Source of the DNA: Rugalucina vietnamica
Lineage: Eukaryota > Mollusca > Bivalvia > Lucinida > Lucinidae
Direction of reading: 5' to 3'
Assembly (NCBI GenBank): GCA_964017185.1
Contig: OZ024877.1
Span: forward strand, 61,282,711 to 61,346,710
DNA: 64,000 nucleotides
In this document: piece by piece, positions 58,277-64,000 of the stretch
Layout of the letters: each line of letters opens with the position of its first letter
Position numbering within the stretch: the first letter of the stretch is position 1
The notes under the pieces: generated by a model
Database searches by the model: none
Told to the model about the DNA's origin: nothing
What the model saw: the letters and a program-made list of their open reading frames with translations, nothing else
Program-made: the position numbers and the translations under genes

Positions 58277-58618
58277 TCAACGCTTCGATGTTTCTTGGAA
58301 AATAGATATATCTGTTAGCACTCCGAAATCGTGTGGATACAACGAGAAACTGCCATTATATTTAACACCGTGGCTGTCCGCTAACACATTCAGAAAGCTT
58401 CCTGATGCTACTGCACAGCAATACACAATTGAAGGGTTGTGACGATGGGCAGGATGATTCAAATCGTAATGAAGAACCCGGCATAAATCCAAAATTCCAT
58501 TTCTGTCAGGTCTGTATTTCTTATTCAGTTCATCCTCTTGCATAAGGTCTAAGGGATTCATCATGTCCTTCATTGCACGCATAATAACCTGACGTAGGCG
58601 GCGGCTATGCCGAGCCAT
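58277..58618 (-). pseudogene. Harbinger (HARBI1-like) transposase, N-terminal fragment
   Basis: The 113-codon reading has the N-terminal helical block of PIF/Harbinger transposases: LMQEDELNKKYRPDRNGILDLCRVL, later ASGSFLNVLADSHGV. After HGV the expected continuation VSRCIHTISEC appears in another frame (near 58345-58310), so there is a frameshift. The DDE catalytic region is absent. It lies 200 bp outside the TIR at 58077. A 16-codon ATG reading on the opposite strand at 58214 (MDAQKKRRPRK) could be a remnant of a partner gene; that is speculative. Confidence 0.65.
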
Positions 58619-58726
58619 CCCGTAAACAAGTAAATGGTTGACAAACAGTGCAGAATCTAATGAACTAAGAGGAGTACTTTCAACGGTATTACCTTTGCCA
58701 TTTTACGCCCCTTTTCAAACATTTAA

Positions 58727-59350
58727 AGGAAATGGCGCAATCAGAAAGAAATTCCCACTCCATAAACCGAAGGGTGGGGAAAAACTTAGGTACTTACACC
58801 AAGAAAACATAGTAAGCCGAGTGAGCAGCTATTCCCCAATAGGCGGCCACTCAGCCACCTGAACTGAACTAAAATATGAAAACGTACATGTACATAAGGC
58901 TCTAACAGAACAAAAAATTCGACTCCAAAACACAAAACAATTAGAACCACAACAGAAGTATCGCCTTTGAACGATCAGTAATATAAAATTATTGGGGGAC
59001 TTAAACCGGTTTTACGTGGCCAAAACCTCGCCCTCTGCTCTGCTTCTTACACCAATATAAGAATAAGGAAACCATGTAAAGAAAATATTTAACATAGATA
59101 CCAACATGTAACAGTATATAACTGGAAGCAGGGTGAGCGGCTGTTCAAGTGAGGTGGTCACAGTGCTAGCTTTGACAGAACAAGTAAAATACAGAGGGCT
59201 AAGTAAACAGCCAAATAATATTCGAGTGGTCACGAAGTCATGCAACATGAAACTCATAAATGGAAAAACTTGGATAAATGTGAACCAAAACAGCAGTGCC
59301 GCCTTGGAACGGTCAGTTGTAAATAACTGGGGGGCTTTCCACTCTTAATT
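58727..59350 (-). mobile_element. Penelope-like 3' tail, copy F, plus a diverged neighbour
   Basis: 58727-59040 matches the family tail (GGCGCAATCAGAAAGAAATT, GTAAGCCGAGTGAGCAGC, CTTAAACCGGTTTTACGTGG). 59041-59350 looks like a second, older copy (GAAGCAGGGTGAGCGGCTGT, GCCTTGGAACGGTCAGT). Confidence 0.7.
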
Positions 59351-59742
59351 TTCAAAAAGGAACATAACCTAGGTAAGCCTATCTAATTACATTTACATGT
59401 ATCAGATTCGAGTGACCATTATATTGCTTGTGACTGACAACTACCCTTTTCCTTAATTCAATACAACGGGGATAATAGTGTAGAGAAATCAAACTGTCAT
59501 ACGTGTATATTGCCAAATAGCATAATTCATATTAATAATTTATAATTAAGGGTTTTCCGTGGAGCCAATGCATTCACAATAAAGTCGACGCTGTATGCTT
59601 AGTAACGAAGTTTAAAAGAAACTACATGACCGAATCGTTTCTAGAGGGTCATAACAATAACAACTTACAGTCACACTAGCCATACCGTACACCGAGCTTG
59701 GATGACCATGATTTCAGTGGAAAGTTCCAACAAGTCTAACTT
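59351..59742. other. No gene recognised
   Basis: AT-rich; no coding, RNA or repeat signal noticed. Confidence 0.5.
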
Positions 59743-60647
59743 AAGCCGTGTTCATGTGCAGTATTTGCATCCGGTTGTAAAATACACCCGGGTGCAAATG
59801 TGGTCCCTTGTGTAGCGTGCAAATGCAGCGAAATCATGTCCATATTTTCTGGATTTGACATTAAACTTTGACTAAACTGTTTCTCATTTGCAGGGGTCAT
59901 TTACTGTCTAGATAATTAAGAATGAATAAGTAAAAATATTGACATTTTAACGAAATAGAAATAACATTAAAAATAAACTCGGTGCACTGTAGTGTTTATC
60001 ATAGAAGCATTAGAATGGTGACGAAGAGTATAAAGCTTTATGACGTGATTAATATAAAAGCGGGGTAAAAAGTGTATCGTAATAATGGTGGGGAAATATC
60101 AGTTCGTTACGAGGGAATCGCCACAAAGGCAGGACTATAACACAAAATTTATCACAGTTTTAACCCATTTATATATCATTCTTCTACCCCTAGCTTTCCT
60201 TACTGTGGCTAGTTACATATTAGTCGGATTTGGTGTGTTGTGGGTGAGAGAAGGCCGATGTGGAATTCAATTTCATGGATATGCACCAGAAATTAAGTAT
60301 TGTTGGTTTGTACATCGGACGTTAGCATTAAACACTCACTGTATTTATTTTTGGTATTAGTTTCTTAACAAGGTCACAGTAATGTTGGCCAGTTATCACA
60401 CTTTCATACAAAATGCATATAGCGAAGCGTTTTGCGCAAAATACACCCGGGAGTAAAAATACACCCGGGTGCAATTTCAATTTGCTCCACCTCGATAGTA
60501 GGGGCAAATTTGCACCCGGGTGCTTTTCGCACCCGGATGTATTTTCTTAAAGCACCGTTCACATGACATAAAATACACCCGGGATGCAAATGTGCACCTG
60601 GGGTGCAAAATACACCCGGGTGCAAATGTTGCACATGAACACGGCTT
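59743..60647. mobile_element. 905-bp TIR element with ACCCGGGTGCA repeats
   Basis: AAGCCGTGTTCATGTGCA at the left end is mirrored exactly at the right end. Both subterminal regions repeat AATACACCCGGGTGCAAAT (several copies at 60440-60630). The centre holds a 91-codon ORF. No target duplication is obvious. Confidence 0.7.
60085..60360 (+). CDS. 91-codon ORF with one membrane segment, unknown
   Basis: MVGKYQFVTRESPQRQD.. followed by a hydrophobic stretch of about 30 residues (THLYIILLPLAFLTVASYIL) and a Cys-containing end. An AATATAAAAGCGGGG box lies at about 60050, 30 bp upstream of the ATG. No family is recognised. It may be chance, or a passenger of the TIR element. Confidence 0.3.
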   Translation: MVGKYQFVTRESPQRQDYNTKFITVLTHLYIILLPLAFLTVASYILVGFGVLWVREGRCGIQFHGYAPEIKYCWFVHRTLALNTHCIYFWY

Positions 60648-61596
60648 GAGAAACATACATGGTAAGCACGCGCACACTGACATATAATAGCCCGCGTGCA
60701 CAGAGAAAAACAAAAAAAAAAGATGAATAGTGTTATATTTCTACATACTTTATTCAGTTTTGTCCTTTATTTGATAAGGTAAGAAAGGAAAACGCTTACA
60801 GTACTGACGCGGGCCAACACAATTACAAATTATAAAAAAGATAAACAGACGCAACTGTGAATCTAATAGCTTGGATATCCCTCAAAAGTACGAAGGCTTA
60901 ACGGCAGCCTCTGAGTCGTTGTTAACTTTAGACATTTTAACGATTTTTCACATTTCGTAAATGATGTTAAGTATTTATTTTAACTCTAGTTTGAGATCAA
61001 ATTCGATCCAGTGGCAGCCAAGATATACTGGTGACCAACTTTGTGGGTACATATATGCCCAATTTTATGTATTCCAGAATGCATAATTGCAATAATTTGA
61101 CCTTTGACCTCGTGTTTCTCAGACATACTATCCAGTTAGAACTTGTAGCAAGGCGTGATATCATTTATTATCCATTTATATTTCTTTCCATTCATACATG
61201 TATTTCAGTACAATGTGACAAAGAAAAGAAGACATTATACTTAAATGTATAATTTTACCGCACATTTGCACTTACTTGGCCTTTGACCTCGCAATGACCT
61301 CCAAGGTGTTGACTAAGTTTGTGTAAAAGAAATCTGCTATCTTTGGATTTTGCATGAAAATAATAACATTTCCATGTCAAAAGTAAAAATAATACATTTT
61401 TTCCGAAATTAGGCACCTAACGAAAATTGAGTTTTTGGGGCCATAAGCTACCGATCTGTGATTGCTATCATAATAAAATTTTATCTAAACATGCTAGACT
61501 AATACAAAATTAGTATTAGATTAAGTCCCCTTGACTGGTAACAAAACATTGTCTGGCTCACGGACTATAGGGGTGGGCGTGGTTATACCTTACTGG
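60648..61596. other. No gene recognised
   Basis: Contains GACCTTTGACCTCGTG and GGCCTTTGACCTCGCAATGA, words common in repeats of this genome, near 61100 and 61280, but no bounded element. Confidence 0.45.
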
Positions 61597-61915
61597 TGGA
61601 GGAGTCAATAGGTGGCCAGTCAGCCACTCAAACTTAACTAAAATATGAAAACACACATATGGTGCTACAGTCAGCCACTCAAACTTAACTAAAATATGAA
61701 AACACACATAAGGTGCTAACAGCACAAAAATTTAACACCAAGACATACAACAATAAGAACCACAACAGAAGTATCGCCTTGGAATGATCAGTAATATAGA
61801 ATAACTAGCGGGCTTAAATCGATTTTACATGGCCATAACCTCATCCTAAGTTTCTGTAGTGATTCACAACATTAAGTTAGTTCTTCGTACCTCGTGGTGA
61901 ATCTCTAACTAGTCT
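61597..61915 (-). mobile_element. Penelope-like 3' tail, copy G
   Basis: GGTGGCCAGTCAGCCACTCA through GTATCGCCTTGGAATGATCA to the CTCGTGGTGAATCTCTAACT end. A 50-bp stretch (CAGTCAGCCACTCAAACTTA..) is duplicated in tandem at 61617-61718. Confidence 0.8.
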
Positions 61916-63669
61916 ACTGCCGTAGATTTTATCCATGAGGGCATTTTACTGGAGCTCCAGATTATTTCCAAATCATATATGTGAGAATAACATCCTTTTT
62001 TTCATGTCGTTGCAAACTCATTTAATTACAGTTTACGTATTCATTGGTTGTCTTTTGCTTATATGAACTTTTGTGATAAACCTGTAGCACTGACTACGGA
62101 TTGGGCCCAGAAAAAGGAATACCAATCCCTATTGTAGAAGGAGACAAGAACAATTGAATGCGTTACAAAGCAAATCATTGGTAGTATATGATTGGTGTGA
62201 GACAATCCAAGTTCTTCTTACGGGTCTGCAAGAACATGGGTTTGTTAAATCTGTAAATACGAACATGTAGTTAGTTAATTACTATTTAACAATGCGCGTT
62301 GCAGTAAAGATTGTAACCGTAGGCAATGATCAGGAAGTTGCGAAATTCCCATATCAAAAAACAAAAAGGTACATGCTTCATTTTTGTAACACGTCGATCA
62401 ATTTATTCAGAAGACAGGGTGCTCAAGCTGAATCATGATGATATTTCTTCGGCCATTCCTCTGTTGTCGCTGATTCAAGGAGAGCGTTTGTTCACTACGT
62501 ACTGGTAGTCTGCCGCTAGAGGGCATGCCTTTGACAACAGTAGTTACTGTGGCTAGATAACTGACCGGTACATGATGAATTTATCTGTTTACCTTGGACT
62601 TAACGCACTTATAGTGAAAATAAAAGAAGAACAAAACTTGTCCAGGAAATAGTGGATTCATTAATTTTGAATATACTATTACCAATTAACATCTGGTGCA
62701 TGCTGACATAACCAAACCTATGCGAATCGATCAAAAAAAATAGAATTTGTAATGATAAAGGTAGGATAAACGGAACACTCCCAACCAAGATTCCGGTCGC
62801 AAAAGAAACTGACAACATCGTACGTGAATGTATACAGAGCAAAATATTAGAAGAACACGATGAATGACTCCTGTCGATTTAGGTGGGGATCATCTAGTCT
62901 AAGATTACTTCGACCACAGAAATAATGTTGACATGCATGGAGAAAATTAATGAAAATAAAATAAAACTGAGATCCTTTAATAGCAGTGAGCATATTTATT
63001 AGAAAGGTGATTGGCCATACTGCGGTTTCGGCTATTCAAAGTGACCCTTAAGATTTAGCAACATGGAGCCAAAGATAATTTCTGTACTTTTGCAAATTTC
63101 AAGAGGGTAGTCGATACTAAGACTAGAGTAATCAAAATGGGGCCAAATATATTAAACGTTGGTTAGAAAATGAAATTTAACCGATGATAATTTTCTGATT
63201 TCTCAACACCCTCCCCGATCTCAAAAGACCAAAAGGGGTATATAATCTGCACTATGAATGATGTACGTGGATACTTTTTAGGACCGCCACACGGCACAAC
63301 ACCAGCTGCAGTAATAGCAAACAATAAAACTGAGATCCTATAAGAGCAATGAGCATATTTATGAGAGAGGTGATGGGCCATACCACGGTTTCGGTTATTC
63401 AACTATTATTTACAGTTTACATGTATATATAATTTATAAAGACAATAGACACTATACATGACTGTCATGGCCAACAACATTCTGGCGTTGCGTGTATTTA
63501 AGTTATCACTTGCTTATCTGTCATAGAGATTAGGTTACCTATATGTCATGCAGCCCCCGTTACATGTTAAACAGTCGTTTGATTTCTGTACCGTATTGCA
63601 CAAACCGGCGTTATAAAATAGACAAAACTGACCACTTTGCATGCTACTGTATACTTTATTCCTATTGGT

Positions 63670-63729
<60 letters not shown>

Positions 63730-64000
63730 ATATCTATGGTAGATAATATCATTTTATCATGTCAATACTGATACACCTAATTACATTCCAAAGGATATAA
63801 CTTTTATATTTTATTAATTAAATATACAAAAATGAGTTTTACGCATGCTAATGTTTATTTTCCCTTTCGGCATTTACTTGGACATAAGAGTGTTTTTAAA
63901 CAAATCATTTATGGTAGATAATATCCTTTTTCCATGTCATTACTAACACATTTAACTACAATTGACGTATGCATTGGTTGTCGTTAGCTTATATGAACCG
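61916..64000. repeat. Diverged repeats and a poly-T run; no gene
   Basis: 61985-62072 resembles 63916-64000 (CATGTCRTT..CATTGGTTGTC..GCTTATATGAAC). 62955-63043 resembles 63322-63405 (AATAAAACTGAGATCCT..GAGCATATTTAT..CACGGTTTCGG). A Penelope-tail scrap lies at 62318-62360. 63675-63725 is poly-T. No ORF here has a recognisable domain. Confidence 0.5.

Noticed and set aside
63543-63746. 67-codon ORF ending in poly-Phe
   Set aside because: Runs into a poly-T tract; no domain.

Overview
The window is eukaryotic and almost entirely mobile DNA around one spliced host gene. Introns with GT..AG borders, tRNA-derived SINEs, a PHD-finger LINE with a 2A-like peptide, Penelope-like tails, and satellite arrays capped by stem-loops together suggest a marine lophotrochozoan, most likely a bivalve mollusc. 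That assignment is inference from repeat style, not from a marker gene.

Layout. 1-5462: a satellite of 146-bp monomers ending in a tail with a stem-loop, like a Helentron-associated non-autonomous element. One monomer is split by a 3.3-kb DNA transposon (TIRs, TA duplication) that itself carries a second stem-loop element with a 465-bp tandem repeat. 5463-13014: a foldback, a SINE, and three LINE copies. The largest LINE (7699-11915, minus strand) is about 4.2 kb, bears a 2A-like sequence, PHD fingers, endonuclease and RT, and lies inside another LINE. 13015-26830: a nest built in a SINE and a minus-strand LINE. It holds a solo LTR, a young 10.5-kb Ty3/Gypsy element with the same LTR, a Penelope-like tail, and a solo LTR of a second family. 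26831-37820: a Penelope-like element with RT, truncated tails of the same family, MITEs, SINEs and foldbacks. 37821-40938: a 3.1-kb multi-level inverted repeat whose centre is packed with TGACGTCA (CRE-like) sites.

41287-45865 is the one convincing host gene. Four exons splice in frame into an 817-residue Patched-domain (RND/SSD) membrane protein, and introns 1 and 2 both carry MITE-like insertions. 45866-51700 repeats the same MITE, foldback and Penelope-tail families. 51949-58077 lies between matching terminal inverted repeats and holds a possible coding exon. A broken Harbinger (HARBI1-like) transposase lies just outside at 58277-58618. 59743-60647 is a small TIR element with a 91-codon ORF behind a TATA-like box. 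The last 3 kb holds another Penelope tail and diverged repeats.

Apart from the Patched-domain gene no cellular pathway is encoded. What the window mainly records is an insertion history, with many target duplications still readable. Coordinates of repeat edges were set by eye and may be off by several bases.
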